A stretch of DNA of 64,000 nucleotides, from positions 1 through 64,000 of the forward strand of contig NZ_FREX01000003.1 of assembly GCF_900143565.1 (NCBI RefSeq), given 5' to 3'. The translations under genes and the position numbers were made by a program. Positions 16,867 through 25,752 of this stretch are shown here, in pieces. This stretch comes from Pseudovibrio sp. Alg231-02. GTDB taxonomy: Bacteria > Pseudomonadota > Alphaproteobacteria > Rhizobiales > Stappiaceae. The first letter of the stretch is position 1, and every line of letters begins with the position of its first letter. The notes under the pieces are model-generated. The model saw nothing but the letters and a program-made list of their open reading frames with translations. It made no database searches and was not told the DNA's origin.

Positions 16867-17097
16867 TTAATCTTGCTCCAATATGTCACAGATGCCCTTC
16901 ATAAATCACAGGTGATCCACTTGCCAATGGGTTATGTGGCAGAACTATCTTGTTTTGCCGCTGAAATGTTAGCATAGCCTTGTATCCGCCTCTGGGGCAT
17001 GCTAGCCACCATCTAGTTGCGCAGGTACGGCAAACAAACACTTAAGAGTGACAGTGTGTTGTACCAGTGATTGTTATTGCGACACGGGAAAAACGAT

Positions 17098-17607
17098 ATG
17101 AGTGAAGCTAATACTGCTGGTGAACAGGGTGAAGCAGCTGCACCAGGCATGAACATCCTGGCTCAGTACATTAAAGACCTTTCTTTTGAAAACCCAAATT
17201 CTCCGAAGTCTCTTCAGCCAGGTGAACAGCCAAAGCTGGACATCAACGTAAACGTTGGTGCGAACCCAATTGGCGAAGACCAGTTCGAAGTTATTATTAC
17301 TCTGAACGCAAAAGCGAACACTCCTGAGCAGGTTCTGTTTGCTGTTGAACTCGTTTACGGTGGCGTATTCCAGATCACCGGTGTTCCTCAGGAGCATATG
17401 CACCCGTTCATCCTGATCGAGTGCCCACGCATGCTGTTCCCGTTTGCTCGCAACATCCTTGCAGACACCACACGCAATGGCGGCTTCCCACCACTGCTGC
17501 TCGATCCAATCGACTTTGCAGCTCTGTACCGTCAGAACCTCGCTCAGGCTGCTGCTGCTCAGCAGGCACCTGCTGCAGGCGAAAACGGCGAAGCGAAGCC
17601 AAACTAA
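17098..17607 (+). CDS. secB: Protein-export chaperone SecB
   Basis: SecB keeps precursor proteins unfolded and passes them to SecA. The 169-residue protein has the family core: [17 protein letters not shown], then [17 protein letters not shown], the hydrophobic strand [16 protein letters not shown], and [20 protein letters not shown] with [13 protein letters not shown]. An acidic N-terminal and an Ala/Gln-rich C-terminal extension flank it. ATG 17098 is preceded by ACGGGAAAAA and agrees with homologues; an upstream ATG at 17071 has no support. A strong terminator follows. Confidence 0.96.
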   Translation: MSEANTAGEQGEAAAPGMNILAQYIKDLSFENPNSPKSLQPGEQPKLDINVNVGANPIGEDQFEVIITLNAKANTPEQVLFAVELVYGGVFQITGVPQEHMHPFILIECPRMLFPFARNILADTTRNGGFPPLLLDPIDFAALYRQNLAQAAAAQQAPAAGENGEAKPN

Positions 17608-17644
17608 GAATTTTAAGTTTCCGGCATTCCGTCGGTACTTTGAC

Positions 17645-17680
17645 AAAGCCACGTTGGATTCCAGCGTGGCTTTTGTTTTG
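17645..17680 (+). terminator. Rho-independent terminator after secB
   Basis: The stem AAAGCCACG / CGTGGCTTT (17645-17653 with 17665-17673) has an inner TGG/CCA extension and is followed by TGTTTTG. Confidence 0.8.
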
Positions 17681-17771
17681 CCTGCAATTCGATATTTCGA
17701 TCTAGGAAGATATTTATGTTCGCCGCCTAGGATCTCCGCGATAAACGGAGAGAGGCCTCAAGAGACTTAAG

Positions 17772-18221
17772 ATGCGGCATCCAAACTTACGAAGTATCGC
17801 TGGTGCTCTGGGCATTGTTGCCCTCATGATGACACCTGTTGGTTCCCTTGCTCAGGACGAGCCGGAAATTGCCGGCCCGGAAGACTGGCACGCCTACAGC
17901 TTTTCAGCTGAGCAGATCACCGGAGACATTATTCTGGCTCCCGGGACGATCGAGATGGGCAAATCTGGAATTCTGACAATCACGGGCGTTGAAGGGTATA
18001 CCCCCAACCTCTTCTCCTTCACTGGTGCAACGTCTCTCGACCTGCCAGAGGGCAAAGTTTTCTGCGAGAAAGACGTCGATAAAGGTTTCATGATCATCGA
18101 CCGGTCGCAGCCAGATTTTCTCGTGATTGATGTCTTCGGAGGTGATGTGCCGCCTGAAGCTGGCAAGAGCGTTGATCAGCAAGCCGGTTTCTGCGGCTCG
18201 TTTACCTACAACAAGTCGTAG
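17772..18221 (+). CDS. Small secreted protein, copy A of a tandem family
   Basis: This 149-residue protein has a signal peptide (hydrophobic core GALGIVALMMTPVGSLAQ, cleavage near AQ-DE). The mature part is beta-rich with two Cys (VFCEK and GFCGS). The segments ITGDIILAPGTI, PNLFSFTGATSLDL and VIDVFGGDVPPEAG recur in the next gene (18263), and the last recurs in the fragment at 18790, so this is one copy of a local duplication. No database family is recognised. It lies 165 bases after secB and 41 bases before its paralogue, probably in one transcript with it. Confidence 0.7.
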   Translation: MRHPNLRSIAGALGIVALMMTPVGSLAQDEPEIAGPEDWHAYSFSAEQITGDIILAPGTIEMGKSGILTITGVEGYTPNLFSFTGATSLDLPEGKVFCEKDVDKGFMIIDRSQPDFLVIDVFGGDVPPEAGKSVDQQAGFCGSFTYNKS

Positions 18222-18262
18222 GGCAACCTACGCCCTGACTGTTTCAATCAAGGTAGTTCCAA

Positions 18263-18688
18263 ATGAAAATCAAGATTACTTCTGTCTTTCTGGGCTTGTC
18301 TCTCGCTTCCATTCCGCTTGCTTATGCTGGTGAGGCTCCTGATAAAAAATGGGGCGCCTCCAGCACCACTGCGACCAGTATTACCGGTGATATCGTCGTG
18401 GGGATGACCTCCATCACGATGGCAACAGGAAGTGTGTTGCATATTAAGCCCGTAACCAGCGAAGTTCCCAATCTCTACCGCTTTACGGGCGCTGATATGC
18501 TCATGCTGATCCGTAACAATAATCTCTGTTTACCAGACACGACAGATGGCTATCTCGTTCTCAGCTACCCAAGCAAGAACATGCTGGCAATCGATGTTTT
18601 TGACGGTGATATGCCGCCTATGACGGTAGAAGGCATGGAAAGCCAATCCAACTTCTGCGCTTCTTACAGCTATGAGATGCCTGGCTAA
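18263..18688 (+). CDS. Small secreted protein, copy B of a tandem family
   Basis: This 141-residue protein has a signal peptide (MKIKITSVFLGLSLASIPLA, cleavage near AYA-GE). It is a divergent paralogue of the preceding gene: SITGDIVVGMTSITM, PNLYRFTGADMLML, the central NLCLPD, IDVFDGDMPPM and NFCASYSYE align in order with copy A. Both Cys positions are shared, which supports a conserved disulfide. The function is unknown. The duplication seems old, since most other residues differ. Confidence 0.7.
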   Translation: MKIKITSVFLGLSLASIPLAYAGEAPDKKWGASSTTATSITGDIVVGMTSITMATGSVLHIKPVTSEVPNLYRFTGADMLMLIRNNNLCLPDTTDGYLVLSYPSKNMLAIDVFDGDMPPMTVEGMESQSNFCASYSYEMPG

Positions 18689-18789
18689 GAAACTTCGCAT
18701 TGTACCCAAGTAAGCATTGTGCAAAATACGGAGCATTCTGTCGGTTGCACGAGCCAGATATTCAAACCAAAGGTGCTAACTTCTATCGG

Positions 18790-18909
18790 AAATACTGTAA
18801 GAGGTATCATGTCGCGCGAGATTTTCTCCTGACTGACCTCTTTGGCGGTGATGTGCCGCCTGAAGCTTGCAAGCCTTGGGACCAGCTCCGCGCAATAGGG
18901 CTTCGTTAA
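18790..18909 (+). pseudogene. Decayed third copy of the secreted family
   Basis: A frame ending at 18909 contains LTDLFGGDVPPEACKPWDQ, matching the C-terminal IDVFGGDVPPEAGKSVDQ of copy A. At the base level GGTGATGTGCCGCCTGAAGC is identical between the two. No signal peptide or N-terminal half precedes it, and the frame ends without the expected FCGS/FCAS segment. It is a remnant rather than a gene. Confidence 0.6.
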
Positions 18910-19091
18910 AGTTTGGACCCTTAATTCAACTGGTCTTCAATTGCTCTTGGGAAAAGTTAGTCTGTCCTGGAGTTTGTGGCACTCACGTGCTGCGCTCTAA
19001 TATTTGATTTGAGTAGACCGATGCGGTTTGATTGAATCCGGTCGCATGGGTCATACTTTCTCTCTTCTCTTGAGGCGGCGGTTTTTCTGCG

Positions 19092-19892
19092 ATGTCTGAA
19101 AACGCATACGCGCAAGAAGTTTGTTACAATTTGCGCGGTGGGAACCGGGCATTGCTGATGGATGCGTTTGCCACTGTTCGCAAAGAAGGTTTCCTCTTTC
19201 CCCCTCCATGGCGTGTCGCTATCACAACGCAGGGATATGGCCGCAGGGCGGTTCTGGAGGATCCTGAGGACCTTTATCAGGACATGCTGGTAGAGCTTGT
19301 GCACGAGGCCAATATCAATACTGGTCAGCCGTCTTTATGGGCGCAGATCTTCAACTGGTCAGACCTAAAGCCGGGAATGGCGGTTTTTGAATCAGGTTCT
19401 GGCCTTGGTTATTTCACTGCCATCATTGCTCATGTGGTTGGCGCTGAAGGCGTTGTCTACTTCGATGAGCCGCATGACAAACTGCATGATCCGTGTCGTG
19501 AGAATCTGGCGTCCATTGCGAACGTTCATGCAGATTACAAAGGTGCGCCGTTAGATCGGGTCTACCTTTGCTATGGCACAACAACGATCCCGGCCCAGCT
19601 TTATCTCAATACCAAGCTGCGGGGGCAAATCGTGTTTCCCTTTACCAATGACTGGGGGCATGGCTTCTTCATCAGCTTGAAGAAGAAAAAGAAGACGTGC
19701 GAGCTGAAGGTCAGCTCCCCGTGTGCTTTTGTTGTCAGCCACACATACAAGAACAGTCCGTTTACAGACGATTTTGGCGAGCTCTATGACATGACGGTGG
19801 ACATCAGCTTGGTTGAGCAAGCGCTGAATGATGACGTGCTGGACGTAGCGAAAATGATCCATCTGGCGCTCGAAGCCAGGTCGAACTCTTAG
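19092..19892 (+). CDS. PCMT-like SAM-dependent methyltransferase
   Basis: This 266-residue protein has a Rossmann core of the protein-L-isoaspartate methyltransferase type. SQ/TxP-like LYQDMLVEL precedes motif I VFESGSGLGYFTAIIAHVVG, then YFDEPHDKL and a late GQIVFPFTNDW strand. The usual VxxQELIDGAGKP-like active-site sequence is not obvious, so it may modify something other than isoaspartate. The C-terminal 70 residues include a run of lysines (LKKKKKTCELK) and have no family match I know. It is monocistronic, with about 180 bases on its left that show nothing clear. Confidence 0.7.
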   Translation: MSENAYAQEVCYNLRGGNRALLMDAFATVRKEGFLFPPPWRVAITTQGYGRRAVLEDPEDLYQDMLVELVHEANINTGQPSLWAQIFNWSDLKPGMAVFESGSGLGYFTAIIAHVVGAEGVVYFDEPHDKLHDPCRENLASIANVHADYKGAPLDRVYLCYGTTTIPAQLYLNTKLRGQIVFPFTNDWGHGFFISLKKKKKTCELKVSSPCAFVVSHTYKNSPFTDDFGELYDMTVDISLVEQALNDDVLDVAKMIHLALEARSNS

Positions 19893-20210
19893 AGCACATC
19901 GCGCTCCAAAATCTTTAGTGCAGCGACTTCTTGTAGTTTGACTGAAGCCAATCAGACACAACGCGCTTTGGCCATTATGCCGCACGGGAATCCTGCTTGC
20001 CAAACACCCGGTAGCTCTATAAGCTCATAGATGTTGCACAAGAGTGTGATGCCCGAAACGTAACCAAAGGAGGTGTTTGATGATTGTAATAAAGGTGCCT
20101 CAGGCAGGTTCGTTTGAATAGGCAACACGCCTTACCTGCCTGACCCACTTTGGGGTCCGTATGCGATGGCTACGGCGACCCTATGGTGCTGTTCTATTTC
20201 AGGCAGATAA
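19893..20210 (+). promoter_or_regulatory. Structured leader region upstream of rsgA
   Basis: This gap contains a strong SD (AAAGGAGG, 20066-20073) and a 13-codon frame, MIVIKVPQAGSFE, at 20080-20121. A perfect 10-bp inverted repeat overlaps that frame: TCAGGCAGGT at 20100-20109 with ACCTGCCTGA at 20134-20143. A second hairpin, GACCC/GGGTC, lies at 20142-20157. The arrangement resembles a translated leader with alternative stems. No T run follows either stem. No RNA family was recognised. Confidence 0.45.
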
Positions 20211-21251
20211 ATGTCCCATAAATTGATTGAGCTGGGTTGGTCGGCTCATTTTATGATGCAGCTTCGCGATGACGAGCTGCAAACCCTTTCTGTTGCGCGC
20301 ATTACTCAGGTTCATAGGAACCAGATGGTCGCCATCAGCAGTGAGGGAGAGTTTTCTTTGAGCGTCCCAGGCCATGGTTCTACAGGCTCTTATGCCGTTG
20401 GTGACTGGGTGATCTATGATTCTCAGTTTCAGGTTACGCGTGTTCTTGACCGCCTTACTGTCGTGGAACGACGGGCCGCGGGGGAAGATGCACGGACGCA
20501 GCTGATTGCGGCTAATCTGGATGTGCTGTTCGTAACCACCTCTTGCAACAAAGACTTCAACATTGCGCGCCTTGAGCGATATCTGGCTGTTGCCCAGCAA
20601 GCTGGCATTCAACCTGTTGTGCTGTTGACCAAAGCCGATTTGGTGGAGGACTCGCGAGACTTTGAAGTGCAGGTGCAAAAGATTGATCCTTTGTTGCCAG
20701 TCATCGCGCTGGATACCCGCGACACCTCTCAAATCACGCCGCTCTTTGACTGGTGGAGAGCCGGACAGACGGCAGCTTTGGTTGGGTCATCTGGTGTTGG
20801 TAAGTCTACCATTCTCAACAGCTTGAGCGGGTCTTCCGCCAAAACCTCTGGAATTCGTGAAGATGATGCCAAAGGTCGGCATACAACGACGGCACGCTGC
20901 CTTTACCCGATTGGTGAAGGCCGCTGGCTTATGGACACGCCGGGTATGCGTGCCTTGAGGCTCTATGAGGTTTCCGAAGGCGTTTCGGCGGTGTTTCAGG
21001 ATCTGGTTGATCTTGCTGAGGACTGCCGGTTTGGTGATTGCAGCCATGATGCAGAGCCTGGGTGTGCCATTCAGGCTGCGATTGAGTCGGGTGAGCTGGA
21101 TGCTGCCCGGTTGAAACGCTGGCAGAAGCTGGTGCGGGAAGAGCAATACAACAGTGAGACTGTTGCGCAGTCCCGGTCCCGTTCAAAAAACTTCTCAAAA
21201 ATGATCAAACGCGTGCAAAGCGGTAACCGACACATGAAAGGCGACGCCTGA
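20211..21251 (+). CDS. rsgA: Ribosome small subunit-dependent GTPase RsgA (YjeQ)
   Basis: RsgA is a circularly permuted GTPase that checks late 30S assembly. The 346-residue protein has an N-terminal OB fold. The G4 motif comes first (TKAD near 140-143), followed by G1 GSSGVGKS at about 192-199 and G3 DTPGMR. The C-terminal zinc knuckle CRFGDCSHDAEPGC then appears, followed by a basic tail (RSRSKNFSKMIKRV) suited to rRNA binding. The permuted G4-G1-G3 order is diagnostic. Its leader region is unusually structured. Confidence 0.95.
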   Translation: MSHKLIELGWSAHFMMQLRDDELQTLSVARITQVHRNQMVAISSEGEFSLSVPGHGSTGSYAVGDWVIYDSQFQVTRVLDRLTVVERRAAGEDARTQLIAANLDVLFVTTSCNKDFNIARLERYLAVAQQAGIQPVVLLTKADLVEDSRDFEVQVQKIDPLLPVIALDTRDTSQITPLFDWWRAGQTAALVGSSGVGKSTILNSLSGSSAKTSGIREDDAKGRHTTTARCLYPIGEGRWLMDTPGMRALRLYEVSEGVSAVFQDLVDLAEDCRFGDCSHDAEPGCAIQAAIESGELDAARLKRWQKLVREEQYNSETVAQSRSRSKNFSKMIKRVQSGNRHMKGDA

Positions 21252-21659
21252 CACTCATGACATGTGCTCCCGTGGATGTAAGTTTGCGGGAGTGCATTAG
21301 GGCGGTTTCTTGCGGTTTTCAGCATCTCCAAGGGGGAGCCGACCCACGAATTTGGCAGTTTCCGCAGGTCGGCCAGATGTCTTTGAAGTGTTGTTGTGTT
21401 GAGGCAACTTCAAAGACCTCGGGAGGCTTATCCACTCGGTAAATTTGCTGTCTGACCGAAGTGGTGACGCTCACCTATTTTTTAACCGAATGCAGTGCTG
21501 CAATACCGTACTCGGTGTGGCAGCCTTGTTTTTGCAGCTGCTTTAGATGAGTGTCGCGCGGATCCATGAAACAAGCTGTCCTATAAAGAACAGCGCAAGA
21601 ATTTTTTTTAGGCTAGACGCTCCCCGCGAAGCAGGGGGAAGCCACACACAGATTCGGGA
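21252..21659. other. Intergenic region with a long inverted repeat
   Basis: About 400 bases lie between convergent rsgA and the sensor-kinase gene. They contain a perfect 11-bp inverted repeat, GTCTTTGAAGT (21379-21389) with ACTTCAAAGAC (21407-21417), spaced by 17 bases. It can form a stable hairpin on either strand, but no T run is next to it. Short frames here have no coding signs. Confidence 0.5.
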
Positions 21660-23252
21660 TTATGCGTCCTGTGGCAGGACTTTGGGCAGCTCAACACAGA
21701 AGGTTGTTTCTGCACGATCCGCCAAAAAGGTGAGAGAGCCGTAGTGAGACTTAACCATAGATTGCACGATGCCAAGGCCCATTCCGGTCCCACCTTCTGA
21801 GCGGCGGGTTGTGAAGAACAGGTCAAAAATTTTCCCTGCATTCCCCTCAGAAATACCGCTTCCATTGTCGCAAATGTAGAATCGCAGTGTTGTCAGCGTT
21901 TCTTCGATTTGGATAGTAACTTTTGTGGCCGCGTGGTTGATCGCATTGTCCACCAGGTTGAAGAAAATGATTTCTGCATTTTCAAGCGTGATCGGCACTT
22001 GGACCGAAGATTGGCTCTTAAGGTTCACTTCAAGACTAGCGTATTGATTCTGCAGGTGGTTGAGCAGGCTTTCCAGATCCAGCTGACCCGTTGATTTCGG
22101 GTTATCTGCACGCGCCAGATGACGCAAGCGATCCAGCAGGGCTGTTACCCTGTCGGAGTCTTTGAGGATGTTATTCAGGAAGCGGTTTCGCTGTTCCTTC
22201 GACATGTCCTCACCAGACTCCATGAGCAACTCTACCGCGCCCTTGGTTGCTGTGATCGGAGACTTCAGTTCATGCGCGGCGTGTGAGGCAAATGTTGAGA
22301 TGTAATCTGCTCTCTCGGATATCTTGCGCGCCATAGACAGAAAGCTGTCTGCCAGCGATGCAAACTCACGTGTGCCGTTGTGTTTGAGCGGGGCAATGGC
22401 ATTTGCATCACCCGTACTGATCCGCTGCGTGCGTTCTATGAGCTCGTGGATTGGCTTCGTGATTACCCGCAGAAAGACAAAGCCAATCAGCGCTGTCACC
22501 AGCAATGTGAAAGCGCTTGCTATAGCAACAATTTCCCATTGCTTGAAGAGCTGGCGCAGGGTGTTGCTTGGGGTTCTGGACGCATAAATCACGCCGACAA
22601 CCTTGTTGTGCAAGATGACTGGCATTGCGGAGAAAATACGCGTTGCCGTTCCGCGGCTTAAGGATGAGAAAGCTGGAGCTGGTTCATCTGAAATGCGTTC
22701 TCGTAAAACGCTTTTATATTCACCCGAAAGAGCGGCCTGAACCTCTTCAATGTGGCTTAGTGAGAGCCCCAGTTCGCTGCGCCCAGCGATGACGTTTCCT
22801 TTGTGGTCCAGCACCCGGAAACCAGCCAAAGTGACCTTTTGGGTCTCTACGAGCAAGGGAGACAAGCGGCTCCCGATCTCCTGCATAATGTCGCTCGATG
22901 GATCACCTGAAGGGCGCGCCTTTGCCCGGCGTGGGTATGTTTTTGCAGAAAACAGATAGGTGCGGGGGGCGATGGGCTTGTATGGACCATTCTCAATGGA
23001 GATGGTTTGTTCAACGGCTGCAAACTCACCGAGCTCTATCTCCTCTTGCTCGGCCACCATGCGTGACATGACAGCAGACAGGACTGCGCTTTGGGCAATC
23101 AGTGCATTTTCCGTTTGCTGGAAAATCTGATGCTCGAAGATGCGGAAGAACAGGATGATTGCGAATGGCAGCAGAAGCACGCTTAGCAACACAGCAACGA
23201 CAACCATGCTCAGGGTCGGGCGCCACTTTTTGCGGGTTGTGGCAGCCTTCAT
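21660..23252 (-). CDS. Membrane sensor histidine kinase (partner of 23249 regulator)
   Basis: This is a 530-residue kinase. One helix lies near residues 16-36, followed by a periplasmic sensing domain of about 200 residues, a second helix near 245-265, and a HAMP segment (ITKPIHELIERTQRISTGD). The H-box is ASHAAHELKSPITATKGAVE, and the ATPase has N-box NLVDNAINHAA and G boxes DNGSGISEG and GGTGMGLGIVQSMVKSHYG. The layout resembles CreC. Its start overlaps the regulator stop by four bases (ATGA), so they are co-translated. The operon starts with a DUF4173 membrane protein, which may be sensed or controlled by the pair. Confidence 0.9.
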   Translation of the reverse strand: MKAATTRKKWRPTLSMVVVAVLLSVLLLPFAIILFFRIFEHQIFQQTENALIAQSAVLSAVMSRMVAEQEEIELGEFAAVEQTISIENGPYKPIAPRTYLFSAKTYPRRAKARPSGDPSSDIMQEIGSRLSPLLVETQKVTLAGFRVLDHKGNVIAGRSELGLSLSHIEEVQAALSGEYKSVLRERISDEPAPAFSSLSRGTATRIFSAMPVILHNKVVGVIYASRTPSNTLRQLFKQWEIVAIASAFTLLVTALIGFVFLRVITKPIHELIERTQRISTGDANAIAPLKHNGTREFASLADSFLSMARKISERADYISTFASHAAHELKSPITATKGAVELLMESGEDMSKEQRNRFLNNILKDSDRVTALLDRLRHLARADNPKSTGQLDLESLLNHLQNQYASLEVNLKSQSSVQVPITLENAEIIFFNLVDNAINHAATKVTIQIEETLTTLRFYICDNGSGISEGNAGKIFDLFFTTRRSEGGTGMGLGIVQSMVKSHYGSLTFLADRAETTFCVELPKVLPQDA

Positions 23253-23950
23253 GTTGCAGCAGACATGGCTGCTAACCGAAACCCGACGGCATGAACGGTT
23301 TCGATGAGATTTGGAGCCCCTGCATTTGTCAGCTTCGAGCGCAGATTGCGGATGTGGCTGTCGATCGTGCGGTCGGAGACATGGATGTTTGGCGGGTATG
23401 CAAGATCTATAATTTTGTCGCGCGAAAACGTCATTCTTGGACGATCGAGAAACAGTTTCAGGATCTCAAACTCGATTGATGTCAGCTCCACAGGTTGCTC
23501 ACGATACGTCACAGATCGATACGCGGCATCCAGTTGCACGCCTCCGGCTTCTCGTTGAGCAGAGCTTGCGGGTTCTGCGAGCTTAGGGCCTTTCGTTCTC
23601 TTCAGAATTGCGCCAATACGCGCGACAAGCTCCCGAGGGCTGAATGGCTTGGTGACGTAGTCATCACCGCCCATCTCCAAACCGAGGATCCGGTCAATTT
23701 CTTCATCGCGCGCTGACAGGAACAGGATCGGCACTTCTGAGTGCTTGCGGATTTCCCGGCAAACCTCAAAACCATCCATTTCAGGCATGCCGATATCGAG
23801 GACGATCAGATCTACCGGCTCGTTCCTGAAACGGGCGACAGCATCGAACCCATCTTGAGCAACGCTTGCTTTGTAATTGGCTTTTTCGATTGCGAAGGTG
23901 ATGACGTCGCGAATATGAGCGTCATCATCAACTACGAGAATATTTTGCAT
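23249..23950 (-). CDS. OmpR-family response regulator
   Basis: This 233-residue regulator has a receiver with VVDDDAHIRDVI, the phospho-acceptor in LIVLDIGMPEMDGFEV, and the Lys in DYVTKPFSPREL. A winged-helix OmpR domain follows, with LTSIEFEILKLFLDRP, a recognition part near SDRTIDSHIRNLRSKL and the terminal ETVHAVGFRL. The linker is long, with SSAQREAGG. It sits between the DUF4173 gene (2-base gap) and the kinase (4-base overlap). It most likely regulates its own operon or envelope genes; the targets are unknown. Confidence 0.92.
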   Translation of the reverse strand: MQNILVVDDDAHIRDVITFAIEKANYKASVAQDGFDAVARFRNEPVDLIVLDIGMPEMDGFEVCREIRKHSEVPILFLSARDEEIDRILGLEMGGDDYVTKPFSPRELVARIGAILKRTKGPKLAEPASSAQREAGGVQLDAAYRSVTYREQPVELTSIEFEILKLFLDRPRMTFSRDKIIDLAYPPNIHVSDRTIDSHIRNLRSKLTNAGAPNLIETVHAVGFRLAAMSAAT

Positions 23951-23952
23951 TT

Positions 23953-25551
23953 TCAGAGGCCCGGATCGTCACGATATCGAGTTTTACTGTCGCTTGGTGC
24001 CGTTTGCAACTCGGTCGGGGTTTGCAATTCGACTGGGACCTCATTCTCTTGCAGATAATCGAGCAGCAACTGATTTCTAAGGCTCCAAAGGCGCCAGTCC
24101 CTTGCATCGAGCCGCACGTGGTGAGCCATGTAACGCCGGGAGGACTGCAACTCTATCAATCTCCCATTTTTGCCTTCAACACCGCGGTCCAGCTCGCTTT
24201 TGATCTTCGCATCAATTGCAGGGATCGCCTGCGGACCAAGCTTGATCAGATACCAATGGTCAAACTTGGAGTTCTCGGCGTAGGTCACATTGTAGTTTGC
24301 GATCAAAGCGGCTGTATTTGTGAGGCTGAGGGAATACAGGATCACTGCCACTGCAAGCATGTTCACCCGAACAAGCCAGCCGTTGTTGCGCCTCAGAGCA
24401 AGTTTCACGATGATGCTAAGCACACCGATAAGTACCAGCATTACCCAAACCAGCGCGTAGAGGCGCAGGTAAGTCATTGAATACTCGCTGACGTAATTGC
24501 CGAGGCGAGCAAGACAGGAGACCACAAGCAGAGTGGTTTGAACTGTCCATGCCAGCAGCAGTACCTGCACGAGCTTGGATTTTGCGGTCGCAGCCCCTGA
24601 ACGGCTGGCAAACAACACGAAGATTGCAGCAAGCAGAGCGGCGATGATGAGCGTATAAACGCCTGAGTGTGCGTAATTGGCGTATGTGGTTCCTGCTGGG
24701 AGTTCTTGAGAACCCCACAGATAAACAGCATCCAACACCGTTTGCAGGGCGAAGAGGCCGTTGAAGAGGACCAGCGAGCGAACCACTGCCTTGTAGCCAA
24801 AGAGATCATCCATCACTGATTGATAGGCCTGGACGACTTCCTGCTCCGGTGTTTTGACACTCGGAACAGTAGTTTTCTCTTTCTTCAGCTTTTTTCTGAA
24901 CTTGACCCGCAGAAACGGCCAGACCAAAGCAAAGGCAATAGACCAGAACACGATGCGTGCCATGTTCAGTTTTTCGAAGAACTTTCCAGGATTGATGTTG
25001 AGCAACCACTGCTCAATGACCGGGTTTGATGAGCTGAACAGGTAGAGGAAGACCGGGAACAGCGTTAGCGGCAAGAACCAGGTGAACGCCAGTTTTGCGT
25101 AGTTGGAGAATGGCCGCTTACGACGCTTCACGCGACTTAGAGTGATCATGTCCTTTACAAAGCCCAGCGGCCAGCAGCGCAGGAAAACGAGCAGCACTCT
25201 TAGTAACTTCAGGTCGAAGGCGTTTATGCGCAAGTTCATGATCAGTGCGCTTGTGGCTAGTGATAGGATCGCAATAAGGCCGCTGAGGAAATCCCACTGG
25301 AGCACGCTTGGTGCAACGCCAACAATTACTGTCAGTCCTGCGATCCATGCACGGTGAGCACTTACCCTGCCTGCACCCGCCAGCATGATTGCAAAGGCAA
25401 CGGCCACGATGAAGATGCTGAAGCCGATTTCTGCGCGGTGGCCAAAGAACAGGAAATCTGCGAGCAGGCAGAGCCCCAGGCCGAGGATAAGACGCACCTG
25501 AATGCCAAGGACAGGCATCCATGGCAGCTGTTTGCGAGAGGTCGATAACAT
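23953..25551 (-). CDS. DUF4173/DUF4153-family multi-pass membrane protein
   Basis: This 532-residue protein has about twelve hydrophobic segments and the family signature YANYAHSGVYTLIIAALLAA near its middle, then NYVSEYSMTYLRLYALVWV and WYLIKLGPQAIPAID, which fit DUF4173. A cytoplasmic basic loop with FRKKLKKEKTT lies near 220-235. The C-terminal 100 residues are soluble. The family has no assigned biochemical role. It is the first gene of an operon with an OmpR-type regulator and a CreC-like kinase, so it may be the sensory partner or the effector of the system. Confidence 0.82.
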   Translation of the reverse strand: MLSTSRKQLPWMPVLGIQVRLILGLGLCLLADFLFFGHRAEIGFSIFIVAVAFAIMLAGAGRVSAHRAWIAGLTVIVGVAPSVLQWDFLSGLIAILSLATSALIMNLRINAFDLKLLRVLLVFLRCWPLGFVKDMITLSRVKRRKRPFSNYAKLAFTWFLPLTLFPVFLYLFSSSNPVIEQWLLNINPGKFFEKLNMARIVFWSIAFALVWPFLRVKFRKKLKKEKTTVPSVKTPEQEVVQAYQSVMDDLFGYKAVVRSLVLFNGLFALQTVLDAVYLWGSQELPAGTTYANYAHSGVYTLIIAALLAAIFVLFASRSGAATAKSKLVQVLLLAWTVQTTLLVVSCLARLGNYVSEYSMTYLRLYALVWVMLVLIGVLSIIVKLALRRNNGWLVRVNMLAVAVILYSLSLTNTAALIANYNVTYAENSKFDHWYLIKLGPQAIPAIDAKIKSELDRGVEGKNGRLIELQSSRRYMAHHVRLDARDWRLWSLRNQLLLDYLQENEVPVELQTPTELQTAPSDSKTRYRDDPGL

Positions 25552-25752
25552 TGATTTTGCCCCAAAATCACTTGAAAGAATGAAGTTGGGGGAGATCTAG
25601 AGACCTCGATTGCAGGGAGTTGGGCAAAACACATGAGATCGCGTGCAGATTTGTGCAGTTTCTGTGCAGGCGGTTTTCATGATGTGTTGGGCAGTGAAAA
25701 AGGCAGCCTACGCTGATGTGCAAACTGCCTTTGGTTTGTTGTTTCAGTCTCC

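Noticed and set aside
19893-20210. Possible tRNA because of GGTTCG near 20107
   Set aside because: No acceptor stem, anticodon arm or CCA-side pairing can be drawn around it.
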